Notes: a model not told the origin generated them from the letters alone. A DNA stretch of 64,000 nucleotides from Karstenula rhodostoma CBS 690.94 (GCA_010093485.1 MU001496.1:1555666-1619665); one strand, 5' to 3'. Positions 10,856 to 22,005 are shown, counted from the first letter of the stretch. A program made the numbers and translations.

Positions 10856-11737
10856 ATGTTGGCTCGGCGGAGAGCCCTACAGACAGCTCGCAATGCCCGC
10901 TCATATTCGCAAAGCGGTCAATTCGCTCCGGCCAGCAGATATGATGGTACTCTTGCGCATGTGAAGAGCTTAGACTTGAGCGAGCCGACTGTCTTTCCCA
11001 GGCAATTCCTTGATCTCCCAGCAATCAACAACTGGTTCACGCCAGTCGACTGCCCTGCAGGTGATGGAGTGTGCCACGAGCTGAAAACATCGTATCTGGG
11101 TCGCCATGGCTCCTTGATAGTTCCCCTCGAATACACGCGCTATCGTCCAGATGGAGACGACGTAGACTCTCGGAAAGCAATAGCAGCCTTCGAATGTATC
11201 CAAGCTCCCTTGTCTCTTCTGTTATCTCACATCTCGAGCAACGACTACTCGCAACAGCTATACCTTGCGCAATGTTCGCTCGATGATCTACCCCCAGACT
11301 TGCAGGCTGATCTGCCTGCCCCCGACTTTATCTCGACCCTCGGTCGGGGTGACATCTACGCTTCTAGTATATGGATGGGGCGGCCACCGACGAGTACGCC
11401 TCTGCACCGCGATCCGAACCCGAATCTGTTCGTACAACTAGTAGGGAGGAAGGTCATCCGCCTCATGAAGCCAAAGCAGGGGAGACACCTCTACGACCGA
11501 TTGAGGACCCAGATGGGCCATGCGCACATGCGTGGCGAAGAGATGATGGTGGGCGAGGAGAGAAATAAATTACAAGATTCGGTCTGGAACGAGAAGGATG
11601 TCATGGGCGTCTCTGCCAGCGGTGTCGAGGCCAGGTTAGAGGGCGGCGACGGGCTGTACATACCACTCGGATGGTGGCACGCTGTCGAAAGCGTTGGGTC
11701 GCATACAAATGCCTCGGTGAACTGGTGGTTCAGATAA
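10856..11737 (+). CDS. JmjC / cupin-8-type Fe(II)/2-oxoglutarate dioxygenase, 293 aa
   Basis: This is a single exon. The frame is open a little further upstream, but the first ATG is at 10856 and gives an Arg/Ala/Ser-rich, acid-free N-terminus (MLARRRALQTARNARSYS) that looks like a mitochondrial targeting peptide. The metal-binding triad is visible as H184-x-D186 in TPLHRDPN and a distal His at about 275 in GWWHAVES, set in a cupin barrel (FVQLVGRKVIRL, GGDGLYIPLGWWH). These are the hallmarks of the cupin-8/JmjC group (JMJD7, TYW5, HSPBAP1 relatives), which hydroxylate proteins or tRNA bases; the substrate here is unknown. The catalytic residues are intact. The HEI10-like gene follows in tandem 142 bp downstream. 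Confidence 0.82.
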   Translation: MLARRRALQTARNARSYSQSGQFAPASRYDGTLAHVKSLDLSEPTVFPRQFLDLPAINNWFTPVDCPAGDGVCHELKTSYLGRHGSLIVPLEYTRYRPDGDDVDSRKAIAAFECIQAPLSLLLSHISSNDYSQQLYLAQCSLDDLPPDLQADLPAPDFISTLGRGDIYASSIWMGRPPTSTPLHRDPNPNLFVQLVGRKVIRLMKPKQGRHLYDRLRTQMGHAHMRGEEMMVGEERNKLQDSVWNEKDVMGVSASGVEARLEGGDGLYIPLGWWHAVESVGSHTNASVNWWFR

Positions 11738-11879
11738 AGCTGGGAGAGGTGGGAACATAACATCGTGCCTTCCGTCAAGTCGCGCTGAGTACCACGCGCT
11801 TTCCATACCAGAAACGCAGCTTCTTCGCACGCATCCACTTTACCCCACGCTCTCACTTCTCACTCACCCTCCACTTTCG

Positions 11880-13161
11880 ATGGATTTTGTGCTCCGCTGT
11901 AACGATCTGAAATGCCGCTCTCAGCTGCGCGACCAGGCTGTGGTGACAACATGCAGGTGAGTTGCGCCTCATCCACCATGCTTGCTACTCCACACTGACT
12001 CAAAGGGAAGCCACGCCTTTTGTACGAATTGCGCGGAATCAACAGGCCTTTCGCGCTCCTCCAGCGGGAATCGGACATGCCCAGCTTGTCACTCGCCGCT
12101 CGTCAACCCCGCTGATGTCGTCGTTGCCTTGCTCAATCCGGCCGAGGACTACAAGACCAGCGTTCTGTCGGGACTCAGCCCAACCATAATTATGGAGTGT
12201 GCGGGCAGAGCTCTGACTTTCTATACCTACCAGGCTACACAAGAAGTCATTTACCAGGAATACATGGCGAAATCATTGACGGAGCAATGTGCAACCCTGA
12301 ATCAGAGCATGGATGATCTTTTACACCAGGCCAACAACCAAATCAAGAATTTGCAGGATAGGTTAAAAGGTTAGTCAACAACCCAAGACCTTGGTCTGTA
12401 AGGAGACCTGATATGTCGTTCAGCAATGCAAGAGGAACACGCTTCCCTCGAACAGAGCTACCAGGAGCTGGATGTAAGTCAGATATCAGATTCTTTATGT
12501 ATGTTCGAACTGATTGCATCTAGAACGCCTTCCGGGAAAAGACCAAGACACACCAACGTGACCGAAGAATTTACGAGTCATTAAAAGCCCAAGTCATGGC
12601 GACCCAGGTCGCGAACGCCGCTGGAGAGGAAGTCAACCATACTATGCATTCCATCCGACAAGGCGACCGCTTCATCGACAAGATCCCAGGAACACGATCA
12701 GGCACCGCGAATCTCAATCAGCTCGGCCTGAACCAGCAACGTGGCGGAGGCCGACTGCACAATCGTGCTGGCAGCGGCAGCTCGGGGAGCAGTGGACAAC
12801 GAACTGGTGGCCGTCTTCAGTTCAACCCACAATTGCAGTCGCGCATCTTTGGTGGTCGATCCAATACCAGCCGTGAGCATCCACCGACATCTGAAGCGTC
12901 CCAGCTGACCTAGAGACAGAATCAGCACCTGTTGGTACGCCACATGGCCTGGGGAACCAGAGCCACCGCAGTCAAATACCGGTCATGGGCGGCACACGTC
13001 AGAACGCCTTCAACATCGACATTGGTCCGCCATACCGAGCCTCGCCTACAACGCGACAGCCGCTCACGGGCAATTTGACTCCACGAAATCGAAACGTTGG
13101 GCTTGCAGGTGGAGCATCGAAGAGGGATGTGGTGGGCAACATCGGGCATCTTGGGCGTTGA
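11880..13161 (+). CDS. HEI10: HEI10/CCNB1IP1-type RING protein, meiotic crossover factor, 360 aa, five exons
   Basis: The model is join(11880..11956, 12011..12369, 12424..12473, 12524..12872, 12914..13161). The N-terminal RING is C7-x4-C12, C25-x-H27, C30-x2-C33 and C49-x2-C52. It is followed by the family block LNPAEDYKTSVLSGLSP and a helix resembling CCNB1IP1 (RALTFYTYQATQEV), then a long coiled coil and a disordered Gly/Ser/Arg tail. Members are SUMO/ubiquitin E3 ligases of the synaptonemal complex that mark crossover sites. Introns are 54, 54, 50 and 41 nt. The last is inferred because the frame otherwise stops at TAG 12911..12913 although coding-quality sequence continues in another frame, and GTGAGC/CTGAC/TAG signals restore phase. 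Without that splice the protein would be shorter at its tail only. The second acceptor chosen for intron 1 restores TTCSHAFC. Confidence 0.85.
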
Positions 13162-13540
13162 CGGATAGGCACATATCCTTGATTGGTGAAGGTTAGGGAT
13201 GAATACGGATTCAACGGTCTGTATTGCCCCAGGAAACGAAATGGGACCGTGCCGTGTCATCTTATCAGTATCTGTGCATCATCGGTGCAACCTTGAAAGT
13301 GATTCCAACGCCCTGGCCCCCTTGTGTATCTATCATGTGCCAAGGGATGCTTGCTAGGTATCGACGCAGATGTATGTGCGTGACGGAAAAGCAGTAAGAC
13401 CGGATACCGCGGCTTCTTAGGGCGCACTTTAGTCTACCAAAATCTCATGCAGCACGTCAACTCCTCGGCTTAGTACCACATGTCTTCAGCATCAAAAATA
13501 GGTCATGCGAGAGGTGTGAGCGCGTGGCAGTCAGAGGTTG

Positions 13541-13730
13541 GATGGCAAGAGATGCTGGACAGTGAGGGGTGCTTTCGCTTGCAAACGTTTCGTTTCCGTA
13601 TGGCTTTTTGCGTGTACGCGAAGGGCAGGGTAGCAAAATGTGTTGGACAGGGGTTGCAGTGACTGGTGTACGGATTTCCGCGTGGCTGTTTGCGTGTATA
13701 TGATCGGGTAGCAAGATATGTTGGGCAGAG
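13541..13730 (+). repeat. Decayed tandem repeat, period about 76-90 bp
   Basis: The phrase GCAAGAGATGCTGGACAG near 13545 recurs as GCAAAATGTGTTGGACAG near 13633 and GCAAGATATGTTGGGCAG near 13709. A second phrase, TGGCTTTTTGCGTGTACGCG near 13600, recurs as TGGCTGTTTGCGTGTATATG near 13683. The same order in successive units shows an old tandem duplication of about two and a half units. Confidence 0.6.
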
Positions 13731-14541
13731 AACGGCATGAAATGAAGTGTACAGTCGGGCTGTGTACGGGATTCAGGTACACTCAAATCCGCGTGCAGAA
13801 GTGCGCCCTGTAGAGGTGCAGCGCGGGTGTCGGGAGGGCGTTGGCTCTAGTAAAGTATCCATACGACCGGTACAAGGCTCCATTGCTTTAGACTTGCGCG
13901 CATGTCGGCTTGGGACCGCGCGAATGGCGGTGGAGTGACAGGTATTGACCATCAAGCGATGATGCGAGGAACTTCGTATAGTCACGGAAGGTTGGCCGGT
14001 GCATCTCAGCTTTCACATCGATCGTGCGTCGGGTCATGGCGCCCTGAGATTGACCGCTTTGTCGTGGCCATGTCCTGCGCACACAGTGCGACATTCGTCA
14101 GCTTGAATCAGACGACCAAGTGCAAAGAGGTGAGCAGTCACTTCTTTGGTCGACGATGGGAAGAGATGACTTGGCCCGTCTGGAGGCCTTGGTCGCGTTG
14201 GTGGCTTCATCCGCTTGCATCAGCCGCTCCTGCAGCCTGCAGGGTTCGCCTCATCTGTGCAGCACACCAGGCTGACGACAGACGACCACGCCTCGTGGCC
14301 AACGTCGAGCATCGAAGGCGATATCTCTGTTGGAAGTTATTGGATTCGATGGTTCGAACCGACGAAAATGATTGCTCTCGGCGATGGAAACAACGTCGCT
14401 CAGCTCCGAACGATGTGGCGGGTTTTTCAGGTGAGGCGAGGTCTGCGCCTCAGGGGACGCGGAAAGGTGTTCGCCCTGCGAATGACATTTCCCGCTATGT
14501 CTGAAGTGCGTGATGAAGTCGATGGCAAATAAAGTGCTAGA

Positions 14542-14556
14542 AGAGAGAGAGAGAGA
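14542..14556 (+). repeat. (AG)n microsatellite
   Basis: A dinucleotide run of about seven AG units, followed by purine-rich sequence. Confidence 0.7.
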
Positions 14557-16107
14557 AATGGAGAGAAGGATTTAGATTAGAAGGTTGGAGATTCGTCATC
14601 CATACGGCTTGGTCGTGGCGGAGGCAAATTGAGAGATATTTAAGACTGTGCATACTGTGAATAGGCATATATGCATGTCAGATATTGGACTAGAAAGGGT
14701 ATGCGTGATTGAAGGCGTTGCTGGCCAATGGATAGAGACATATCGGTTGAGGATGCCTGTTGAAGAAGTCTCCTGACGATCTATGGGATTAGTCCGTTGC
14801 TACAGCTGGCATAATTCACCGTTCTCCCTCGTCATCAATCAGGCCTAAAGTATGACTGTTCAAACTTACTTGATACCTAAGGACATGTCAGGAGTGTGGT
14901 CAATTGCCCACAGGCAAGTGGCTGCTGGCCCGCTGGTGGCTTTTTGAGGATGTTTGCCTTCATCGAACAAACACGTACTCAATAGGCAATCACGAACAAC
15001 GAATCGACTGCTGTGAAGGATTATTCCCGGTTGTCCTTGTGACGCTATCATACGAATTTGTGTGGGTTCACTTCAGATTCGATGCACGAAGGTACGAACG
15101 TCCGGACTCCATGGCTGAAACCGGAGCGATGTCGTCAACGCGGAAGGCCCAAAGGACGTTGTTGCACAGCTGCCCCTCCTCTTCGTGTTTGAGAAGTGGA
15201 AAGCAATCTGTTCGGCTCAACTCAGCACACGAGTCTTTACATACCAACACACTGTACACCTGGCAAAGTCGAGCGCAGCCCGTTGTTTGTCGTAGCCGGT
15301 CGTTGGAGCGAACACGAAGCGGAGAGAAAAGTGGACTGTCGGTGCGAGGTGGCCCATGAGTCGTGGTGACCCACAGCGGCATGGCGGATCGTTGCTGAGG
15401 GAGCTAAGACGATGTCGGTACTCCCCTGGTCGATATTGGTCGAAGCGCGGCAGCTTAATTCAACATCACTGCGCACCTCTTTGCTCTTACAAGAGCAACG
15501 CGACGAAGAGACGTCTTTTTGAGATAGAACGATGATAGCTCCTGCCGATAAAACCACGCTAGCCTTGGCTCTACGACAAAGCGCCGACGACCTGGTGGGC
15601 ACCTGCCTGCAGCTGCCTACCACCTCACCTTCCCACGTCTCCTCGGAGTATACATGCAGTCACACCCTTAGATTTCTTTCTAAATACAACCGTACCGACG
15701 CCAGAACCCCACAAAAGAAATACGATCGACCAAAGGGGTATCATCGCCATCGCCGTTTTTCCACCCTCGCGATGCCCTGGCGATCGCCTACTGCACATCA
15801 GTAGAGCGCCTTATCGGAACGCCAGACCCGGCGAGTTATATGCAGGCTGCGGGACCTATGTGGAAGAGCTTGGGACCATCTTTCAGGCAATACGCGGCAG
15901 GATATATCACAACTGAAGCGGACTTGGGTGTACGGTCCACTCTGTGCTGTCTGGACATTTCTAGCACGCTTCTCTCGCTGTTAACGTCAGTATCTGTCTT
16001 CGGGATATGTATGCTGCTATCCAGCATCCACGCGGTACGGAAAACAAGAAGAGACAAACTTACCACCAGGCGAGATATATGGATTGAAGGTGTCCAACCG
16101 ATGACCC

Positions 16108-17244
16108 TTACAAGGAAGACCCGTTTTGCCGAGGATTCAGAGGCTGAGAGACGAGCCATGGGTGGTGCTTGCGATAGTGTTTCAAACGGGCGTCCTGTCT
16201 TTTGAACACTTGCGAGCAACTCTCCTCGCATGGATAACTTTGCTCCCGTTTGCCATGTTTCTGGCGACGGTGTCGAGCCAAGTTACCCTTTCGGTACTCT
16301 CCATTGTATTCCTTGCCGCAAACAAGACAGACTACCGGATCCTGAGATGTCCCACTTCCGGTGGAAGAACTCCGGGAACGTGAACGGGAATCAACGACCC
16401 TTAAACTCTGGGTATTCCGGCCATGGTGTATGCCCTCCACGGCAACGGAAGCGTGCAAGTGGCTGGGAACTCTTTGCTCACTATCGATCATGCGTCTTGG
16501 AATGCAAAATTGTTCTTCTTGGCGAATGACCGGAGTGTGCCCAGGTGTCCTACTGGCCCGTGCATCCTCTGAGTTCCTGTGTCCATAGTATCTCTGCCAT
16601 GCTTCGGGAGACGTCGGATATATAGGGCCGATCGTGGGCAAAGTTGTTTCCACTGGCTGACTTCCGAAACCTCCACCTGATGGAATTGAACCGTCCTGAT
16701 CCCCGTGGGCGTCCTCTTGCCATGCCGGGTGAGGTGTAGAGTAAGAGCTGCGGCCGTCGTAGGTTTGCCGGTTGCCATCCACGCTCCCAGCCACTGTTTC
16801 GCCGGCGGCATAAGGAGATGCTGAGTCCAGTTCCGGATACGATGTGTTGAACAGAACGAACGGTGGCTGCGCAGTATGCCTTGTAGCTGTTCCTGCGGCC
16901 GACGCCTGCTGGTACTGAGGATGGAGTGGAAAAACCACCTGTGCATGACCTGCCGCGTGTTCCCAGGCGGTGTTTGTCGGAGCGCCACCTGCACAATGAG
17001 CGGTGTTGGCGCTGTCCCAATAAATACCTTGCGCGCCGCCGCCGTAGCCCTGGTACCTCGAGGTGGTTTCCGTCTGTGTGATAAGCGGACCGGGTCCGGC
17101 ATATTGTATCGCGTTATCGACGTCCTCCGTTGGCCCATGATGGGGATGGACTTCTGTAGCCCACAAGCGTTGAGACCGGTTTGGAAGATGGCTGGGGACG
17201 TTTGCGTTCCCGCGTTCATAGTTCGGGGGTTGATGGCTGTACAT
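16108..17244 (-). CDS. C2H2 zinc finger protein, 378 aa
   Basis: Two adjacent C2H2 fingers lie near the C-terminus, about residues 305-365. The first is VVCLVCGKEYNG with His pair RHRRQKH; the second is PCEESCSQVFKRQDARLKHYRKHH. The preceding 300 residues are Gln/Pro/Ser/His-rich and disordered, and contain a Ser/Arg run (DSRSRSRSSSTGSGTS) just before the fingers. This layout suits a nuclear DNA-binding regulator, but no closer family is recognised. The frame is open upstream to 17616, yet that part reads as non-protein-like sequence, so the ATG at 17244 was chosen. A further 5' exon cannot be excluded. The gene stands alone in a gene-poor area. Confidence 0.65.
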   Translation of the reverse strand: MYSHQPPNYERGNANVPSHLPNRSQRLWATEVHPHHGPTEDVDNAIQYAGPGPLITQTETTSRYQGYGGGAQGIYWDSANTAHCAGGAPTNTAWEHAAGHAQVVFPLHPQYQQASAAGTATRHTAQPPFVLFNTSYPELDSASPYAAGETVAGSVDGNRQTYDGRSSYSTPHPAWQEDAHGDQDGSIPSGGGFGSQPVETTLPTIGPIYPTSPEAWQRYYGHRNSEDARASRTPGHTPVIRQEEQFCIPRRMIDSEQRVPSHLHASVAVEGIHHGRNTQSLRVVDSRSRSRSSSTGSGTSQDPVVCLVCGKEYNGEYRKGNLARHRRQKHGKREQSYPCEESCSQVFKRQDARLKHYRKHHPWLVSQPLNPRQNGSSL

Positions 17245-20200
17245 TGTGCCAGTCAAGAGTCGGATGTTCTTGGAGAATGGTTTTTGCTGTTTCTGACTGT
17301 TCCAGAGGCCTTGGAAGAGGAGAAACGTCTTCGTAATTGCTAAGATGCTGCGCGTGGGCGTGGTCTGCAAACACCAGGCGAGGAAGGTAAAATGCCACGA
17401 TGGTGGTTGCGTGGTTGAAAGAGTTGGGCCAGACAGGCAAGCTTGGGGACACGAATACCAGCTGGTACCGCCCTCGAGCCGGAGCGAAGGACCCGAAGAG
17501 TGGGCACTAGGCTGAGCGAGACCGCCCAAGACAGCCGCTGGGATCGATCTCACGTCGGGGATCAACCAGTCAGTGTCAGGACGACACTGCCGTGTTGATT
17601 TTGCCGCCAACGACACCCGGGCGACTAAGAGGGAAGGTCTAGGGCAGGCTTGCCAGCGATGCAGATGAGGCTCTGCTGCGAGGGACGCTCACCCACAGCG
17701 CCGGGGTGTGTTCGATCAACAGCTCAGTCGAGGCTTCGTACGGTGGAAAGAATGGCACGGGACGCTTCACCTCTCCTTGAGTGACGTCGACCCGAAAGTG
17801 TTTCCACGACAGGCAACCGGGCTATGGAGAACAGCTTGCTTCGGTGTACACGCAAGGTCGGAGCGAGTGCAGCGTATGCTTTACGACCAGGGCCGGAACA
17901 CGCTTCCGCAATGATGGTACCGCCTGATACGAACGTGTCATTCAAGACGACAATAGGCGGTGAAGTGGGTGGTGCTTCTGAGGCCAGTATCGAACCCCAT
18001 CGCTAACCCTGTCCTGGGTTAGCTCAAAGCCCAGAACGATGGTCCCATCAGGATTCTCCCAAGAATATCCGCCTTGCTACGTGTTCAGCAATCCTCTTGC
18101 TGCGCACGAGTGAGCCTGACAAGTCCCGAATGGACATGTGCTGGCACGAGCAGTTGCAATCTTGTCGTGATAGTCTTCAGGGGATACCCCCCGCATCGCA
18201 AGCCTCGTCAGCACCGACATCACCACCAATGATCCCGCTTCTCCACGTCTGACGGGGGTACGGCGGGCGCGGGCGGGAGGCCGCCAACTTTTTTGGAAGC
18301 GGTAGACTGCTGTGAGGCGGATTAGGTTGATACAAGTAACAAAACGCGTTGTGGGGCGGCTGTATTGATGTCTCGTCCTCGATCGGTAGCGACCGGCTTT
18401 CGAGCGAAAGGAGTCTATCATGCCGACTTGTCGAGAAGACTACACAGCAAGACCACAAGGATGATGAGCTTAAACAGCGAGACGGAAAGAAGATGACGAT
18501 CACGCAGGGAGAATGAAACATTCTTGGAAGGGCTGCGCTCCGGTTGCGACAGGGTCGTCGAAGGAGGTGCTATGCGCACCAGAAGTTCTCAAAAGGAGCA
18601 GCAGGCACGCCCTGTATTTGAGCGGACACCATCAACGAACCTTACTTCACTACGCCCCGCTGCATGCCCATCCGCCACTACAAGCCTAGATGCATTCGCG
18701 ACGGCTACTTTTGAAGCGCCTCAGCACGGGACTGCTGCTGCTTGATGCCGGCGGAAAGCCAGTGTGCGTTAAGTCCCGTGCCAACACACAGCTAAGCGAC
18801 CGAAGGCTGTTCAATCGAGACCTGCAAAGTCCGCTGAGACCCCAGAGACCCCGCAGCCAGCACCCAGATATACGGTATGCTCGATAGAGCTCGTTTCCGA
18901 TCGCCCCCGCGTCGCTGATACCTCGGTCTCCCTCAGCAACGATCGGCATGGGCGTCTGTAGCGGCCCACGCCCCCATAAAACGCAAGCCCGGTCATGTTT
19001 TGAACCACTCGCAAAACCAACCATACTATCTGCCAACTGCGATCTTGAGATGCGAATAGCTTTCTACCACGTAAAGTAAGATACCGCTGTGTTCAAACCA
19101 AGCCGACTACACTGTGGTGAGATAGCCTTCTCCGCATGCTGAACTCCAGCACTTCAACACATGCTATGCACCCACTGAGAGCGGCGTAGCTGTGAGTACT
19201 TGACGATGACGATGACCTTTTTAGTGGACGATGCAGGGATCATATCTTGGCATGTTGTAGTGAGGGTTGCTGATGCTACTGTGCCGCATGCCTCTTGCAA
19301 TTCGTCTCCCGTTTCGCCAATCGATGTCACACGCATTATTATTTGATGCAGCGGTGATGCGTAAGCCTGTTCGGAGGGCAACATCTCTCTCTCGAACCTA
19401 AAAGCAGCAAATCGTTACTCTGGTCGATCCATTCTCCACCTGGACAAATCTCTAAGTATCGTAACCAGCCGACTGCAAGTGGCACCGCTGATACGGTTCT
19501 ACAACACAGGTGGACCCAGCCACCAGCACATCATGTCAAGGCATTTTCGGGATTCGATCTGCACGATGATCCTTCTTTTCTGCGTACCGCTCCATCAGCC
19601 CCGCGACGGGCGTTCGCGACTGACCTACAACAGGAAGTAGTTCGCGCTAAATATGTACGAGGTTGTTTATGCCAAAGCTGTCAATAAACTCGTGGATGGC
19701 GGCGGCGCCAATCATGGCAAGACCAGGTATAGATTATCATGCGTATCCTTGGATTTGCATCCATCCCGGAGCTATACGCGGGTCGCACCGCATTGTTACC
19801 TCGCGGGTGCAGATTGCAATCGCAACTCATATACAAGGACCTTGTCCTTGCTCATCCAATCTCAAGCCGGCATTTTCCTCTCGTATCTTACGTTCTGACT
19901 GTCAACATCGGTCAAGCGATCGGGCGAAACTATTCTGACGTGCGTGGGACCGGGGCGGGGCACGGATCACTGGTTCGTATACATTCCTGGACGGCGGAGT
20001 GCGTGTTCGTGGAGGCGGATATCGTGGCGGGTGGCAGGCGCCTTAGCCTCCATTTCACTGCATCCATCACGCCATGCAGCAAGCCTATCGGGTGCATCAT
20101 CAGGCCCTCTACGTCCCGCAAGCCATAGAACACCTGACGCAGAACAGCGTCCCTCTATAATGAGCCTTGCCCTTGGGATGGTTAGAGCTTTCGAGTCCCA

Positions 20201-21100
20201 TGCATCGATCTCCCGATGCACGTACGACAAGTGGACGCCGAATGTTAGCCATCCCGCACCCGCGTTTGGCTGCCCTACTGCAACTCCTTCTCCGCAATCG
20301 CTAGGAAGCCACGTCTCGGCGCGGCTGCAGCTTTTCATCGGAAGCAATTTACCGAACCCGAACCCGAACTGCAAGCATGCCAACGTTCGAGTTGACTCGC
20401 TCATTAAGCGCTGAAAGTGCCAGGTGCTCCGCGGAAGGATGCACTTGCAAGTTTTTTGGCAATTGACACGGCAGTTTGGAATGTGATGCTTGCAGTCGAT
20501 CAGTAATCAGTGCTACACCTCGATATCAGACCAATATCAACTCGTCCTGATGTTGATAAATCCATTTCAACATCCAGTCATGCTTGGCGACGCCGCATGT
20601 TGACAGGAACATCCTTGATCTAAACTTCCCAAGGAACACACACCTGCAGCTTTACAATGTCTCAGGCCAGACCTGCCAGCCCCGCAGATCTCAAATGTCT
20701 AGAGGTAGTACCGAGTGCGCGAAAATGACTTCATAAACTGACGCCATTTCACCAGTAATCTTCCGTACATTGTGGGCATGGTGAGTTATCTCGCCTTCGC
20801 TTGATGATAACGTCCATGTCATATATTATTCCACGAATAATATGCGAGTACATGTTAACATTCATCCATCTGCTTTCGAACCTTTTTCTATCGCTCAGTC
20901 TACTTTTCACGCATGAGACCAAATATATACCCTACAGAGTTCATGTATTGCGTTTTGCCGCGGCTTCCAGACGCTCGCGAAGTATCATATTTGAGACCAA
21001 ATGTATGCGCACTCACAAGCATTCTGCCCTCCACTCCTTCATAATCGTTGATATCTGCTGCGCGGCCATATCTGCGGGCAGCTTTATCAGCGATCAAAAC
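17245..21100. other. Gene-poor interval
   Basis: No gene can be supported in about 3.9 kb. Open frames here are short, overlap each other on both strands and carry no recognisable domain. The right part contains one copy of a small dispersed repeat (20.91-21.00 kb). Confidence 0.4.
20914..21002 (+). repeat. Small dispersed element, copy A, with 11-bp direct repeats
   Basis: The 11-mer TGAGACCAAAT occurs at 20914..20924 and again at 20992..21002. Between them lies a unit of about 67 bp whose 3' part (20938..20991, containing TTTTGCCGCGGCTTCCAGA and GCGAAGTATCATATTT) is shared with 36300..36353. The shared part ends exactly at the right direct repeat in both copies, as expected of an insertion that duplicated its target. 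Confidence 0.6.
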
Positions 21101-21184
21101 ATATAATCGCGAACGAAAGCAAGCTTACTGCATCCCAAGCATGCTCGCTAGCATGCGCCGAACGTGGGGAGACAGCGATCTAGC

Positions 21185-22005
21185 AGCACCTAGTCAGCAT
21201 CTGGAGTGTGCGGAGAGTCATACTCATCTCGGACGTGTCTCTTTCCAGGTCTCTCTTCGGTAGATAAGCATCTGCGTCTTCGCCGTACACTTCCTTGTCC
21301 TTGTGCACAGCCTAGGCGCTCATACCTACGACTGTTCCACCTGCGAGGTATCGACCTGCGATGTTCGCGCCTCCCGGTGGTACTGCACGAGGAAGATCAA
21401 CAGCCATCGCTGGATGTACGGTTTTCTGATTGTTGACACGAACTACAAAGTAGTGTCCCGTAAAGTGATAGACAAGATTGCTGGATGTACGCGTGGACTT
21501 TTGTAGTCCCCATGCGACTCACATCCGTGTACGTGAAATTTTCTAGGTCCTTCTCATGGGCACCGAAGAAGTCGTTGATGATATCTTTCTTGCCGCCAGG
21601 ATTCTCAAACCGGCAGGCGGTCTCGCGCATCACGGAGTCCCGAATTGCACCGTGCCGGTTGTTGGTGCCGAGCCAGTTGCCGATGTAAGGCTTGAGGAGC
21701 TCGTGCATGCGAAAGACGTTCGGCACGTGGCCCAGCCAGCTGCCTGATCTGTCCATGGTACGGATGGTGTTGAATGTGCCAGCATTCGTGCCTGCAGTGA
21801 GGAGGCCGAAGTTGGTAGACAATGTGATCTCTCCGGTTATATCTATGAGTTTCTGAGCTTGTACGTCTAAACACTTTAGTCCTGCAGTGCAAAGACTCAC
21901 CAAACGAGAACAAATGCAGCCACTTCGCAATATTAACTCTCTGCCCCATCCTCTTGTCCAACTGTTTGATCAACACCTTCAGACAACAATCCACATACGG
22001 CTTGG
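21185..22005 (-). pseudogene. Cytochrome P450 relic (pisatin-demethylase-like group)
   Basis: Reading the minus strand, three blocks look like one ascomycete microsomal P450. Block 1 (about 22005..21901) ends with KWLHLFSF; a 58-nt intron (21900..21843, GTGAGT/TAG) then restores FSFDITGEIT. Block 2 runs from 21842 to about 21500 and includes GTNNRHGAIRD, KKDIINDFF and FTYTDVSRMGTT. Block 3 (about 21415..21260) reads VPPGGANIAGRYLAGGTVVG and KDKEVYGEDADAY. The I-helix oxygen-binding segment and the K-helix ExxR between blocks 2 and 3 are missing, and a 59-bp insertion sits at that point. Block 3 has an in-frame TAG at 21314..21312 where the family has Trp. The N-terminal membrane anchor and the haem-Cys loop are absent. 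The gene is dead, and a working relative may lie elsewhere in the genome. Confidence 0.8.
21409..21491. mobile_element. 59-bp insertion with 12-bp target duplication inside the P450 relic
   Basis: The 12-mer GCTGGATGTACG is at 21409..21420 and again at 21480..21491. The 59 bp between them (21421..21479) interrupt the P450 relic and are not P450-like. A near-identical copy in the opposite orientation is at 29543..29601. The centre is a small hairpin (ACTAC AAA GTAGT). The size suggests a minimal non-autonomous element or the end of a larger one; the superfamily is unknown. Confidence 0.6.

Larger units (their letters stand above)
13162..16107. other. Gene-poor interval
   Basis: About 2.9 kb without a convincing gene. 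The best open frames (13902..14504 +, 14904..15359 +, 15237..15623 -) have no domain, no family-like motifs and biased low-information composition. The interval contains a decayed tandem repeat near 13.54-13.73 kb and an (AG)n tract near 14.54 kb. Confidence 0.4.

Noticed and set aside
14345..14375. Possible tRNA TPC-arm sequence (GGTTCGAACC)
   Set aside because: No acceptor stem, D-arm or anticodon arm can be folded around it.
13902..14504. 200-codon plus-strand frame
   Set aside because: No domain, unusual Trp/Arg/Cys-rich composition, and no neighbouring exon with coding character.
17245..17616. N-terminal extension of the C2H2 protein to 17616
   Set aside because: The extra 124 residues look non-coding and begin at no convincing initiator; the ATG at 17244 gives a more typical N-terminus.
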